Assembly (NCBI RefSeq): GCF_001050015.1
Contig: NZ_CVTB01000269.1
Span: 62,001-126,000, forward strand
Length of the DNA: 64,000 bases
Source of the DNA: Mycolicibacterium malmesburyense
GTDB lineage: Bacteria; Actinomycetota; Actinomycetes; Mycobacteriales; Mycobacteriaceae
Reading direction: 5' to 3'
Part shown: piece by piece, positions 18,264 through 25,434 of the stretch
Position numbering within the stretch: the stretch's first letter is position 1
How the letters are laid out: every line of letters begins with the position of its first letter
Made by a program: the position numbers and the translations under genes
Notes under the pieces: generated by a model
What the model saw: the letters and a program-made list of their open reading frames with translations, nothing else
What the model was told of the DNA's origin: nothing
Databases searched by the model: none

Positions 18264-18668
18264 GTGATGACGGTGGAATCGAGACCTAGCGCCGACGCGT
18301 CGGTCGGCGAGTTGATGAGCCAGCTGTCGACGCAGACGTCAAGGTTGATCCGCGATGAAATGCGGTTGGCGCAGAAGGAATTTCAGGAATCGGCAAAGCA
18401 CGCGGGGATCGGTGCGGGGCTGTTCAGTGTGGCGGGCTTGCTGGCCTTCTTCGGCGCGGCGACGTTGATCGCCGCCGCCGTCGCGGCGTTGTCGCTGGTG
18501 CTGGAGGTGTGGGCGGCGGCGCTGATCGTCGCGGGCGTGCTGTTCGTGATCGCGGGAATCGCGGCGCTGGTGGGACGCAAGCAGGCTCGTGAGGTCACCC
18601 CCGCGGCTCCGAAGACCGTCGAGACCGTGAAAGCGGACATTCAAGAGTTGAAGGATGCGAGGTCATGA
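18264..18668 (+). CDS. Phage-holin-superfamily membrane protein (Holin-X type)
   Basis: The 134-residue protein has an amphipathic N-terminal helix (SQLSTQTSRLIRDEMRLAQKEF), two adjacent transmembrane segments (about residues 50-105) and a charged C-terminal tail. This is the DUF1469/Holin-X layout of chromosomal actinobacterial proteins, not a working phage holin. AGAGG lies 7 bases before the GTG at 18264; ATG 18267 is equally possible. It overlaps the DUF3618 gene by 4 bp, a common pairing. Confidence 0.8.
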   Translation: MMTVESRPSADASVGELMSQLSTQTSRLIRDEMRLAQKEFQESAKHAGIGAGLFSVAGLLAFFGAATLIAAAVAALSLVLEVWAAALIVAGVLFVIAGIAALVGRKQAREVTPAAPKTVETVKADIQELKDARS

Positions 18669-18994
18669 CCGCACCAAACCCACGCCCCGAGCCAGGACCG
18701 GATGCGGGCGTCGACGACATTCAGGCCGATATCGAGCAGACCCGCCACGAATTGGGCGAGACGGTCGAGGCGCTGCAGGCCAAGATGGATGTGAAGACGC
18801 GCGCGAAAGAGAAGGTCGACGAGACCAAGGAGCACGCCAGAGACAAGGCGGCCGAGACCAAGGAGCGCGTCGTCGAGAGGGCAGACACGCTGCGGCACAC
18901 GGCCACCGACAATCCGAAGCAAACGGTTCCGGTGGTGGCGATCGTCGCCATCCTCGCCGCTGTCGGGATCATCGTGTGGCGACGGAGGCGTTGA
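18665..18994 (+). CDS. DUF3618 membrane-anchored helical protein
   Basis: The 109-residue protein begins with a disordered proline-rich stretch, then the DUF3618 motif DDIQADIEQTRHELGETVEALQAKMDVK, a long charged coiled-coil-like helix rich in Lys/Glu repeats (TKEHARDKAAETKERVVE) and one C-terminal transmembrane segment capped by RRRR. It resembles stress-related LEA-like helices tethered to the membrane. It is coupled to the holin-like gene by a 4-bp overlap and probably acts with it. Confidence 0.85.
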   Translation: MTAPNPRPEPGPDAGVDDIQADIEQTRHELGETVEALQAKMDVKTRAKEKVDETKEHARDKAAETKERVVERADTLRHTATDNPKQTVPVVAIVAILAAVGIIVWRRRR

Positions 18995-19057
18995 CCTCCG
19001 GCGGGCGTCCGCGGCGTCGGTGTGCATGCCGCCGCGGGCAGTGAAACGATCGGGGCG

Positions 19058-20023
19058 ATGACCGCACCCGTCGACCGGCGACCGCTCAAAAAGGTATCCG
19101 TGGTGGGCGTCGGTTCGGTGGGCACGGCGATCGCGTACGCCTGCCTCATCCGAGGGTCGGCCGGGTCGCTGGCGCTCTACGACACGAACGCGGCCAAGGC
19201 GCGGGCCGAGGTACTCGACCTCAAACACGGAAGCCAGTTCGTTCCTCACTGCCCGATCGTCGCCTCCGACGACATCGCGGTGACGGCAGATTCGGCGATC
19301 GTGATCGTCACCGCGGGAGCCAAGCAGCATCCGGGACAGAGCCGACTCGAGCTAGCGGCCACCAACGTGGCCATGGCGCGCACGCTCACACCGAGGCTGA
19401 TGGAACACTCCCCGGACGCCGTCATCCTGTTCGTGACCAATCCGGTCGACGTGGTCACCTACGCCGCGGTGCAGACGGTCCAACCCTCGCACGGCCGGAT
19501 CTTCGGCTCGGGAACGCTCCTGGACTCGAGCAGGTTTCGTGTCATGATCGCGGAGCGCGCGCACGTCGCGGTCGGCAATGTGCACGCGTTCATCGTCGGT
19601 GAGCACGGTGATTCGGAGATTCCGCTCTGGTCGGCCGTTTCCATCGGAGGCATTCCCGCTGCGGACTTCCGTATCGACGGAACACCGGTCTTCGATCCGC
19701 AGACGCGGAACGGGATCGCGGCGGACGTCGTCAACGCCGCCTACGAGATCATCGCCGGCAAGGGCGCGACGAACCTGGCGATCGGATTGGCGACAGCGCG
19801 CATCATCGAGGCGATCCTGCAGGACCAACACCGTGTGTTGCCCGTATCGACGGTGCAGGACGGTGCGCACGGCATCACCGATGTGGCGCTGTCACTGCCG
19901 ACAGTTGTTTCGGCCGCGGGAGCACAGCGGGTGCTGGAGTTGGCGCTGCCACCCGACGAGTTGGCGGGACTGCGAGCGTCGGCGCAGACCCTGCAAGACG
20001 CCCAGCGGTCCCTCGGCCTTTGA
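19058..20023 (+). CDS. ldh: L-lactate dehydrogenase
   Basis: The 321-residue enzyme has the NAD-binding VVGVGSVGTAIAYACL, the substrate loop AGAKQHPGQSRLEL with Gln at the specificity position (LDH rather than MDH), VTNPVDVVTY, and the catalytic His in GEHGDSEIPLWS. It interconverts pyruvate and L-lactate with NAD. I chose ATG 19058; a 12-codon-longer frame adds an unlikely N-terminus. NAD-dependent Ldh is not universal in mycobacteria, so this may be a strain-specific trait. Confidence 0.93.
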   Translation: MTAPVDRRPLKKVSVVGVGSVGTAIAYACLIRGSAGSLALYDTNAAKARAEVLDLKHGSQFVPHCPIVASDDIAVTADSAIVIVTAGAKQHPGQSRLELAATNVAMARTLTPRLMEHSPDAVILFVTNPVDVVTYAAVQTVQPSHGRIFGSGTLLDSSRFRVMIAERAHVAVGNVHAFIVGEHGDSEIPLWSAVSIGGIPAADFRIDGTPVFDPQTRNGIAADVVNAAYEIIAGKGATNLAIGLATARIIEAILQDQHRVLPVSTVQDGAHGITDVALSLPTVVSAAGAQRVLELALPPDELAGLRASAQTLQDAQRSLGL

Positions 20024-20080
20024 TGTCGCCGGGGCGATCATCTAGCGCGGACGCCGGGGATTCCTCTGACAGTCGCGTGT

Positions 20081-20488
20081 CTAGGGCCCGAATTTGAAAC
20101 GTCGGCCCGTGACGCGTCGAGGAAGGACGCGAACGTAGTGGTCCTTCGAGTGCGCCGTCCACGGGGCGAGTTGCGCCCGTTCGGCTTCCTCGAGGTCGTC
20201 CTCGTCGCGAACCGTGCGGGCGACGCCCCGGACGATGACGCTCCAACCCGTGGCGACGTCGTGAGCGTCGGCCTCGAAGAGCACGTCCTGGTTGATCGCC
20301 GTGCTGACCAACTTGGTGCCCTCCGCCGTGCGAAACAACAGCGTCTTGCGCTGGACGACGAAGTTCACCGGAAAGATCTCGGGCTGCCCGTCCGCGGTCG
20401 TGACGAGTCGTCCCAACGAGACGCTGCTCAGAAGGTTCCAGCATTCGCTTTCGGGAAGAATCTCGCCGGGGCGGTTCGCTTCAGACAT
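20081..20488 (-). CDS. Pyridoxamine 5'-phosphate oxidase-like flavin-binding protein
   Basis: The 135-residue split-barrel protein has the pattern of the Pyridox_ox_2 group: ECWNLLSSVSLGRLVTTADG, PVNFVVQRKTLLFRTAEGTKL, VLFEADAHDVATGWSVIVRG. Such proteins bind FMN, F420 or haem; the cofactor is not readable. A GGAGG lies 5 bases before the ATG at 20488. The much longer frame upstream runs through a tRNA gene and is a shadow. It converges with ldh. Confidence 0.85.
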   Translation of the reverse strand: MSEANRPGEILPESECWNLLSSVSLGRLVTTADGQPEIFPVNFVVQRKTLLFRTAEGTKLVSTAINQDVLFEADAHDVATGWSVIVRGVARTVRDEDDLEEAERAQLAPWTAHSKDHYVRVLPRRVTGRRFKFGP

Positions 20489-20571
20489 GACGACCTCCAG
20501 ACGGCGGGTCGAACACCAGCAGCATGGCTCGAGTCTAGGGAGACGGGTCGCACACCGCGTCGTTGAAGGGG

Positions 20572-20643
20572 TGGTCCCGGCTGGGTTCGAACCAGCGACC
20601 TTCCGCGTGTGAGGCGGACGCTCTCCCACTGAGCTACGAGACC
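20572..20643 (-). tRNA. tRNA-Val (anticodon CAC)
   Basis: The 72-base cloverleaf has an acceptor stem GGTCTCG/CGGGACC with one G-T pair, D-loop AGCTCAGTGGGAGAGC, anticodon loop CTCACAC and T-arm GCTGGTTCGAACCCAGC. CCA is not encoded. Confidence 0.95.
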
Positions 20644-20978
20644 GGAGAGTCGACCGAACGGTCGAACGACGTCGAAGACTAGCACGATCGAGCGTCGCGC
20701 CCCGAATCCATAGTGAGGATCTGCGGGGGTCGACTGGCCGGGCTGGGTGGCCACGCCGGCGAGGATGGGCCAGCGCGCCCGTGGGGTCAACGAGACAGCG
20801 CCGGAACGCCGCGTCGTGACGCCCGCCAGGCGCACGCCTTCTCCTCTCCCGCGGGTCGTACCTGCTGCTTTGAGATGTGAACGGGCAGAGACGCACCGGC
20901 GAACGTCGGGATTTGTGCAGCTACACTTTGGTGGACTATCGTCGTCCTTCGCGACGGGCGACGAGTCGTTCGTGGCGC
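20644..20978. other. Spacer between opposing tRNA genes with a likely tRNA promoter
   Basis: About 335 bp with no convincing gene. On the plus strand TACACT at 20922-20927 fits a -10 box that would start the Gly-Cys-Val tRNA transcript about 45 bases upstream of tRNA-Gly. On the minus strand TAGTCT at about 20677 fits a -10 box for tRNA-Val(CAC). The reading frames that cross this stretch are shadows with no start signal. Confidence 0.4.
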
Positions 20979-21051
20979 GCGGATGTAGCGCAGTTGGTAG
21001 CGCATCACCTTGCCAAGGTGAGGGTCGCGGGTTCGAATCCCGTCATCCGCT
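20979..21051 (+). tRNA. tRNA-Gly (anticodon GCC)
   Basis: A 73-base cloverleaf with acceptor GCGGATG/CATCCGC, D-arm GCGCAGTTGGTAGCGC, anticodon loop TTGCCAA and T-arm CGCGGGTTCGAATCCCGT. First of three closely spaced tRNA genes on the plus strand; the Gly-Cys-Val order resembles the M. tuberculosis glyV-cysU-valT group. Confidence 0.95.
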
Positions 21052-21078
21052 CGAAGGTGCAGTGGCATCAACCCCAGC

Positions 21079-21149
21079 GGTGGAGTGGCCGAGTGGTGAG
21101 GCAACGGCCTGCAAAGCCGTGCACACGGGTTCGATTCCCGTCTCCACCT
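21079..21149 (+). tRNA. tRNA-Cys (anticodon GCA)
   Basis: A 71-base cloverleaf with acceptor GGTGGAG/CTCCACC, anticodon loop CTGCAAA flanked by ACGGC/GCCGT, and T-arm ACGGGTTCGATTCCCGT. It lies 27 bp after tRNA-Gly. Confidence 0.95.
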
Positions 21150-21162
21150 CAACGATGGTTCG

Positions 21163-21237
21163 GCGCGATTAGCTCAGCGGGAGAGCGCTTCCCTGACACG
21201 GAAGAGGTCACTGGTTCAATCCCAGTATCGCGCACCA
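21163..21237 (+). tRNA. tRNA-Val (anticodon GAC)
   Basis: The cloverleaf has acceptor GCGCGAT/ATCGCGC, anticodon loop CTGACAC, T-arm ACTGGTTCAATCCCAGT, and an encoded CCA (21235-21237). It is the last tRNA of the run and borders the accessory stretch. In M. tuberculosis the phiRv2 prophage lies beside the matching tRNA. Confidence 0.95.
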
Positions 21238-21293
21238 CAGTATGTGCAGGATTACGGCTGTATCTAGCTCACCTATCTAACTGCCATGCCATA

Positions 21294-21326
21294 TCCATTG
21301 CAGTAGCCAATCCATTGCAGTAGCAA
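21294..21326. repeat. Tandem direct repeat just after the tRNA cluster
   Basis: TCCATTGCAGTAGC occurs at 21294-21307 and again at 21311-21324, each followed by (C)AA, a 17-bp period. It lies 57 bp after tRNA-Val in locally AT-richer DNA. It could mark an old integration or excision event or be a protein-binding site. Confidence 0.6.
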
Positions 21327-21419
21327 TCCTGGATGTCCCCGAGTTGCGCCGCGTCATGCAACCAGTGCCTTGGGGTGAACCAACCGCCGGTGGCAGGCTC
21401 CATTCCTTCTTCCAGGGAA

Positions 21420-21469
21420 TGTACGACTAACAACGACGTACACATGCGTGTTTAGGGGGGTTAACCCCC
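21420..21469. promoter_or_regulatory. Palindromes upstream of the DUF6197 gene
   Basis: TGTACG (21420-21425) and CGTACA (21437-21442) form an inverted repeat with an 11-base spacer. GGGGGTTAACCCCC (21456-21469) is a perfect 14-bp palindrome. Both lie within 120 bp upstream of the DUF6197 start and may be operator sites or a terminator. Nothing else was seen in 21238-21535 apart from the direct repeat. Confidence 0.4.
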
Positions 21470-21535
21470 AAAACCCTGGAGGCCAACCCCGTGTTGTTAC
21501 GCTTCCCCACTTCGTACTTTGAAGGTATGGCTGAC

Positions 21536-21979
21536 ATGAATACCGACCGAGAGGTGATCGAGGGCGCCCTGGCGCTCATCGAGGCTGACGGCGGGTGGAC
21601 CCAAGGCGCCTACTACCGCGACGCCGATGGCACTCAGGTGCACCCGGCAGTCGACTCGCCAGGCCACTGGGTGCGGGTGCGCACCGAGCACGTCGGCGCG
21701 GGAGGCTACCGGACACACACCGAGCCCGTGGCCGCCCCATGCAGCTTCTGCCTGGGAGGAGCGCTACGTGCCGCGGCCGGTTACTGGCACAGCGGGCATC
21801 CTTACGCGGCGCAACAGCAGGTCGATCGACTGGAATCACTACTGCTGCGGCAGGCCAATTCCGCCGACGCAATGAACTGGCCGGACCTACACGCCTTCAA
21901 CGATGACGCGCACACCACCGCGGCCGACGCGGTTCTGCTTCTAAAGCACGCCGCCGCCGCCTACGCGTGCGAAAGATAG
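21536..21979 (+). CDS. DUF6197 family protein
   Basis: The 147-residue protein shows the DUF6197 pattern: an N-terminal helix then ALALIEADGGWTQGAYYRDADG, a central CSFCLGGALRAAAG segment and a C-terminal FNDDAHTTAADAVLLLKHA. Members are small proteins of unknown function found in actinobacteria and their phages. GAAGG lies 10 bases before the ATG at 21536, which I prefer to ATG 21527. Its place directly behind a tRNA group and repeats suggests an acquired gene. Confidence 0.65.
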   Translation: MNTDREVIEGALALIEADGGWTQGAYYRDADGTQVHPAVDSPGHWVRVRTEHVGAGGYRTHTEPVAAPCSFCLGGALRAAAGYWHSGHPYAAQQQVDRLESLLLRQANSADAMNWPDLHAFNDDAHTTAADAVLLLKHAAAAYACER

Positions 21980-22183
21980 TCGACCTGCCGATCACCCTCC
22001 CGCGCCTAGCCATAAGCGGGGCCTCGCAACAAGTTTCGCAAAGTCGCCCGACTAGCCCGAAAAACCCGACCAGCATAATGCGGAAGCAGTCCCGCCAGGT
22101 TGCGTCCCACTTGTTGTTCGGCCCCGCCCATACTCGAGCGTAGATTCCTGACTCGCGTTGGCCCTTGCAACCCTACTCGCCGG

Positions 22184-22637
22184 TCACGGCGGCGGGGCGG
22201 TCAGAGTTTCTCGGCGCCTGGGGCATCGAAACCGCGTAGCAGCGAAAGGCATCTGTAGCGCGGTGTCACACAGCGAGCAACGGACCGTTCGCCTCGCTTG
22301 ACCTCCGGGCGGCGGGGCAGGACGTTCCCGTTTGAGTCTCATCGTCTCACCGCAGTTGTCGCACACGCCTAGCGTCACATTCAGGGCTTCTTGTTGGATG
22401 GAACCGCAGTTGTGGCACTTGACCTTTCGTTGCGTTAATTGAGCCGGCGCCTCCGGCGGAATTTCCTTCCGCGTCCGTCGCATCGAATCGGTGTCCGCAA
22501 TGTTTGCAAACCTGCGCGTCGAAAAGAACAGCTTCGGCGCACTCCGGGCACCGCTTGCTTGATCCGTCTGCGGTTCGGCGAAGCAGCACTGAGCCGACTA
22601 CGGCGATGAACACGCCTACCACAACGACACAGATCAC
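22184..22637 (-). pseudogene. Frameshifted membrane-anchored zinc-ribbon protein
   Basis: Two overlapping frames on the minus strand look like one broken gene. The first (22637-22347) gives a transmembrane segment (VVVVGVFIAVVGSVLL) and a zinc ribbon CPECAEAVLFDAQVCKHCGHRF. The second (22483-22184) continues with PEAPAQLTQRKVKCHNCGSI, CDNCGE and CSLCD. Reading through needs a +1 shift in the linker around 22440-22480. The last metal-site pair reads CPRRRE where CPRC would be expected, one base change from Cys. It may be a decaying gene, a sequencing error or, less likely, programmed frameshifting. Confidence 0.65.
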
Positions 22638-22809
22638 GATGCCATGATCCGGCAGTGGGCCTGAGCTCGCGGTAACCCCGTGGAGGACAGTTCCGTAATA
22701 GCGCTTCGCGACTTACAACTGATCTTCACTTGCAGGGAAAGCTCCCGGCCGCCGACGGCCACCAACTACGCTTTGCGAAGACCGACCGGTCATGACACGA
22801 GGGTGGGAC

Positions 22810-23235
22810 ATGATTCGCCAACTGCTCGCCGCCGCCGCACTCGCGGGCGCCGCCATCTGCGCAGCACCGTTCGCCTCCGCCGACGACAACGACCATCCCG
22901 ACACACCGGGTCGGTACGCCACCGACGTCCCGGGCATGAATTACGACGCCCACCTCACCGGGCCGTGCTTCAACCTCGAGCGCTTCACCTTCGGGCGCGG
23001 CCCCGGCGGCGAAGTCCTGCAATGCCGCTGGATCGAGAACCAATGGCCGCCGATTCCGACCAACCAGGGATTCTGGCAGGCCTCCTACGAACTCTTCGGC
23101 GTCCAGGACGTCGGCGCCCCGTGCCCAAAGCCCCAAGCGTCGGCCCAGTCCCCCGACGGTCGTCCGATGCTGTGCCTCGGCGCCCGGGGATGGCAGCCGG
23201 GCTTCTACACCCGCGAAGGATTCTTCCCGAGATAA
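22810..23235 (+). CDS. Secreted cysteine-containing protein of unknown function
   Basis: The 141-residue protein has a clear signal peptide (MIRQLLAAAALAGAAICAAPFASA, cleavage before DDND). The mature part has four cysteines in two pairs likely to form disulphides, and aromatic-rich segments such as RFTFGRGPGGEVLQCRWIENQ. I do not recognise the family. GAGGG 6-10 bases upstream supports ATG 22810 over ATG 22792. It converges on the AraC-type gene with 4 bp between stops. Confidence 0.78.
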   Translation: MIRQLLAAAALAGAAICAAPFASADDNDHPDTPGRYATDVPGMNYDAHLTGPCFNLERFTFGRGPGGEVLQCRWIENQWPPIPTNQGFWQASYELFGVQDVGAPCPKPQASAQSPDGRPMLCLGARGWQPGFYTREGFFPR

Positions 23236-23239
23236 GCCG

Positions 23240-23593
23240 TCACTCGCGCAACGTCTCGCTCGGCGGCGTTCCGTAGGTGCGTTTGTAGACGCCGCTGAAC
23301 CGGCCCGCGTGCGTGAATCCCCACCGCCCCGCGATCGCCATCACGGTGTCGCTGCGCGGGTCCGCCGTTTGCAGTTCGCGATGGGCCCGATCGAGTCGGA
23401 CGCCGCGCAGATACTCGAGCGGCGTGGTGCCGAGGTGACGACGAAACGCATATTGCACCGAGCGCGGCGTCACATTGACGGCAGTGGCAATATCTCTGAG
23501 TGTTATTTCCCTGTGGGCGTTCTCGTTGATGAACGTGATCGCGCGCCGCAGCAGGGCGGACTGAACGCGAGCCGGGTCCACATGGTTGCGCAT
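23240..23593 (-). CDS. AraC-type HTH regulator without ligand domain
   Basis: The 117-residue protein is essentially a bare AraC DNA-binding domain with two HTH motifs: REITLRDIATAVNVTPRSVQYAFRRHLG and DTVMAIAGRWGFTHAGRFSGVYKRTYG, ending PPSETLRE. The usual N-terminal sensor domain is missing, and the frame upstream of ATG 23593 is not protein-like. It is divergent from the SRPBCC gene with 76 bp between starts and probably controls it. Confidence 0.75.
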   Translation of the reverse strand: MRNHVDPARVQSALLRRAITFINENAHREITLRDIATAVNVTPRSVQYAFRRHLGTTPLEYLRGVRLDRAHRELQTADPRSDTVMAIAGRWGFTHAGRFSGVYKRTYGTPPSETLRE

Positions 23594-23669
23594 AGCAACT
23601 GGCGAATACCCCGACCGCAAATCTCGAAACGGCTTCGGGCGCGTTTGCCATCCAGGGCATGATTTGCTG

Positions 23670-24158
23670 ATGACCGACCGCATCGAAGTCCAGCGGACCA
23701 TCGCCGCACCGGCGTCCGACATCTTCTCCGTCCTGACAGACCCCCATGGCCACGTCGCGATCGACGCCACCGGAATGCTGCAGGACGCCGAGGGCGAGCC
23801 GGTCCGCGCGGCCGGCGACAGTTTCGTCGTCCACATGGATCGCGAAGCGCTCAACGACTTCCCGATGGGCAAGTACGACGTCACCGTCTCGATCCGCGAT
23901 TTCGAGCAGGACCGCCTGATCTCGTGGACAATCCTGGGCCGTATTCGGCCGCAGGTGGGCCACGTCTACGGCTACCGCCTCGAACCCACCGCCGACGAAA
24001 CACTGGTGACGTCGTTCTACGACTGGTCCGACATCGACCAGCACTGGCGCGACGCCGGCATCTTCCCCGTCGTGTCGGAGAGCGCGCTGCGCGCGACGCT
24101 GGGCATTCTCGACCGGACGGTGAAGCGCGGCTATCCGCGATCGTCAACCAACAGTTGA
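23670..24158 (+). CDS. SRPBCC (START/Bet v1-like) family protein
   Basis: The 162-residue protein has the polyketide-cyclase/SRPBCC pattern: MTDRIEVQRTIAAPASDIFSVLTDPHGHVAID at the N-terminus, beta strands through VTVSIRDFEQDRLISW and a long C-terminal helix (SESALRATLGILDRTVKRG). These proteins bind hydrophobic ligands in a deep cavity. Its final codons and TGA lie inside the first operator of the next gene, so transcription of both could be affected by the same regulator. Confidence 0.8.
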   Translation: MTDRIEVQRTIAAPASDIFSVLTDPHGHVAIDATGMLQDAEGEPVRAAGDSFVVHMDREALNDFPMGKYDVTVSIRDFEQDRLISWTILGRIRPQVGHVYGYRLEPTADETLVTSFYDWSDIDQHWRDAGIFPVVSESALRATLGILDRTVKRGYPRSSTNS

Positions 24159-24188
24159 CGCGACCCTATCGTCAACCTACGGTTGACG
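24142..24188. promoter_or_regulatory. Two tandem identical-arm operators (CGTCAAC-N5-GTTGACG)
   Basis: Site 1 (24142-24160) and site 2 (24170-24188) are both CGTCAAC-N5-GTTGACG, perfect 7-bp inverted repeats with different spacers (CAACA, CTACG). Their centres are 28 bp apart and site 2 ends 2 bp before the Clp-N gene start. Spacer divergence with arm identity points to selection for protein binding. The downstream protein has an HTH, so autoregulation is the simplest reading. Confidence 0.7.
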
Positions 24189-24190
24189 GC

Positions 24191-24916
24191 ATGATGCAGC
24201 CCGCCAAGATCACCAACCCGGTCCGGCTCGACGACCTCATCGACGTCATCAAGACCGTGCACTCCGAACCCCTCGACCAGCTGACCGACGCGGTGCTGGC
24301 GGCCGAGTCGCTGGGTGAGATCGCCGACCATCTGATCGGTCACTTCGTCGATCAGGCCCGCCGCTCGGGGGCCTCGTGGACCGATATCGGCAAGTGCATG
24401 GGCGTCACCAAGCAGGCGGCACAGAAGCGCTTCGTCCCGAAGACGCCGTCCGACGCCGACCCCCTCGACCCCAACGCCGGCTTCGGCCGGTTCACCCCAC
24501 GCGCGCGCAACGTCGTCGTGGAGGCCCAGAACCTCGCGCACGCGGCGGGCAACTCCGAGATCGGATCGGATCACCTGCTGCTGGCATTGTTCACAGATCC
24601 AAACGGGTTGGCCGCCAAGCTACTCGCCGCGCAGGGCGTCGACTCCGATGCCGTGTCGGAGGTGGTCTCCCTTCCCGCGCGGGCCCAGGGCGACCCGCCC
24701 GCGTTGATCCCGTTCGACACCGCCGCGAAAAAGGTGCTCGAACTGACCTTCCGTCAGGCACTTCGGTTGGGACACAACTACGTCGGCACCGAGCACATCC
24801 TGCTGGCGCTGTGGGAAGCCGAACCCGACGACGGGCCTCTGCACCGTGTCGGCGTCGACAAGGGCCGGTTCGAAACCGAACTTCTCGACGCGTTACAGGC
24901 CTTCACCAAGGAGTGA
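24191..24916 (+). CDS. Clp N-terminal-domain protein with HTH segment
   Basis: The 241-residue protein has an HTH-like N-terminal region (about 55-80, SGASWTDIGKCMGVTKQAAQKRF) and then a double Clp-N repeat (about 92-235): FTPRARNVVVEAQNLAHAAGN with SDHLLLALF, and LELTFRQALRLGHNYVGTEHILLALW. It lacks AAA ATPase and protease domains. Clp-N repeats bind adaptors, substrates or damaged proteins, so this may be a DNA-binding sensor of proteotoxic stress. ATG 24191 or 24194 follows the second operator by 2-5 bp, so binding would block initiation. Confidence 0.82.
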   Translation: MMQPAKITNPVRLDDLIDVIKTVHSEPLDQLTDAVLAAESLGEIADHLIGHFVDQARRSGASWTDIGKCMGVTKQAAQKRFVPKTPSDADPLDPNAGFGRFTPRARNVVVEAQNLAHAAGNSEIGSDHLLLALFTDPNGLAAKLLAAQGVDSDAVSEVVSLPARAQGDPPALIPFDTAAKKVLELTFRQALRLGHNYVGTEHILLALWEAEPDDGPLHRVGVDKGRFETELLDALQAFTKE

Positions 24917-24957
24917 TCTCACATCGGTCGACACTCGGACGTCTTCGTGATGTGAGG

Positions 24958-25434
24958 GTGCGACCGTTCGAAGACGTGGTGGCCGAGCACGGCCCGACCG
25001 TGCTCCGGGTCTGTCGCGCCGTCGTCGGTCCCGTGGACGCCGACGACGCCTGGTCCGAGACGTTCCTGTCCGCATTGCGCGCCTACCCGGAACTGCCGGC
25101 CGACGCCAATGTCGAGGCCTGGCTCGTCACCATCGCCCACCGCCGCGCCCTCGACGTCGGCCGGGCCCGCTCCCGCAGACCCACGCCCACAGAAAACCTG
25201 CCGGACCGGGCGGCGCCCCGGGGCGACCCCGCATCCCGGGACCCCGACCTGTGGGACGCCCTGGCCCGGCTGCCCACCAAGCAGCGCCAGGCCGTCGCGT
25301 ACCACCACATTGCCGGCCTACCGTTCGCCGAGATCGCCGACCTGCTCGGCAACTCCCCCGACGCCGCGCGCCGCGCCGCCGCCGACGGCATCAAGAGTCT
25401 CCGCAAGATCTACCGTGAGGACCAAAGCCCATGA
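24958..25434 (+). CDS. ECF-like RNA polymerase sigma factor
   Basis: The 158-residue protein has a sigma-70 region 2 (FEDVVAEHGPTVLRVCRAVVG, DADDAWSETFLSAL) and region 4 (LWDALARLPTKQRQAVAYHHI, FAEIADLLGNSPDAARRAAADGI). GTG 24958 gives the best N-terminus. An inverted repeat CTCACATC (24918-24925) / GATGTGAG (24949-24956) lies across its start region. It overlaps the ogt gene by 4 bp, so a role in the alkylation-damage response is likely by context. No anti-sigma gene is adjacent. Confidence 0.82.
   Translation: MRPFEDVVAEHGPTVLRVCRAVVGPVDADDAWSETFLSALRAYPELPADANVEAWLVTIAHRRALDVGRARSRRPTPTENLPDRAAPRGDPASRDPDLWDALARLPTKQRQAVAYHHIAGLPFAEIADLLGNSPDAARRAAADGIKSLRKIYREDQSP

Noticed and set aside
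20747..21323. Several open frames running through the tRNA genes
   Set aside because: They read through cloverleaf tRNA sequence and have no protein-like composition.
21238..22790. Intact prophage or integrative element behind tRNA-Val
   Set aside because: No integrase, excisionase or duplicated tRNA end was found; only remnants and small genes are visible.
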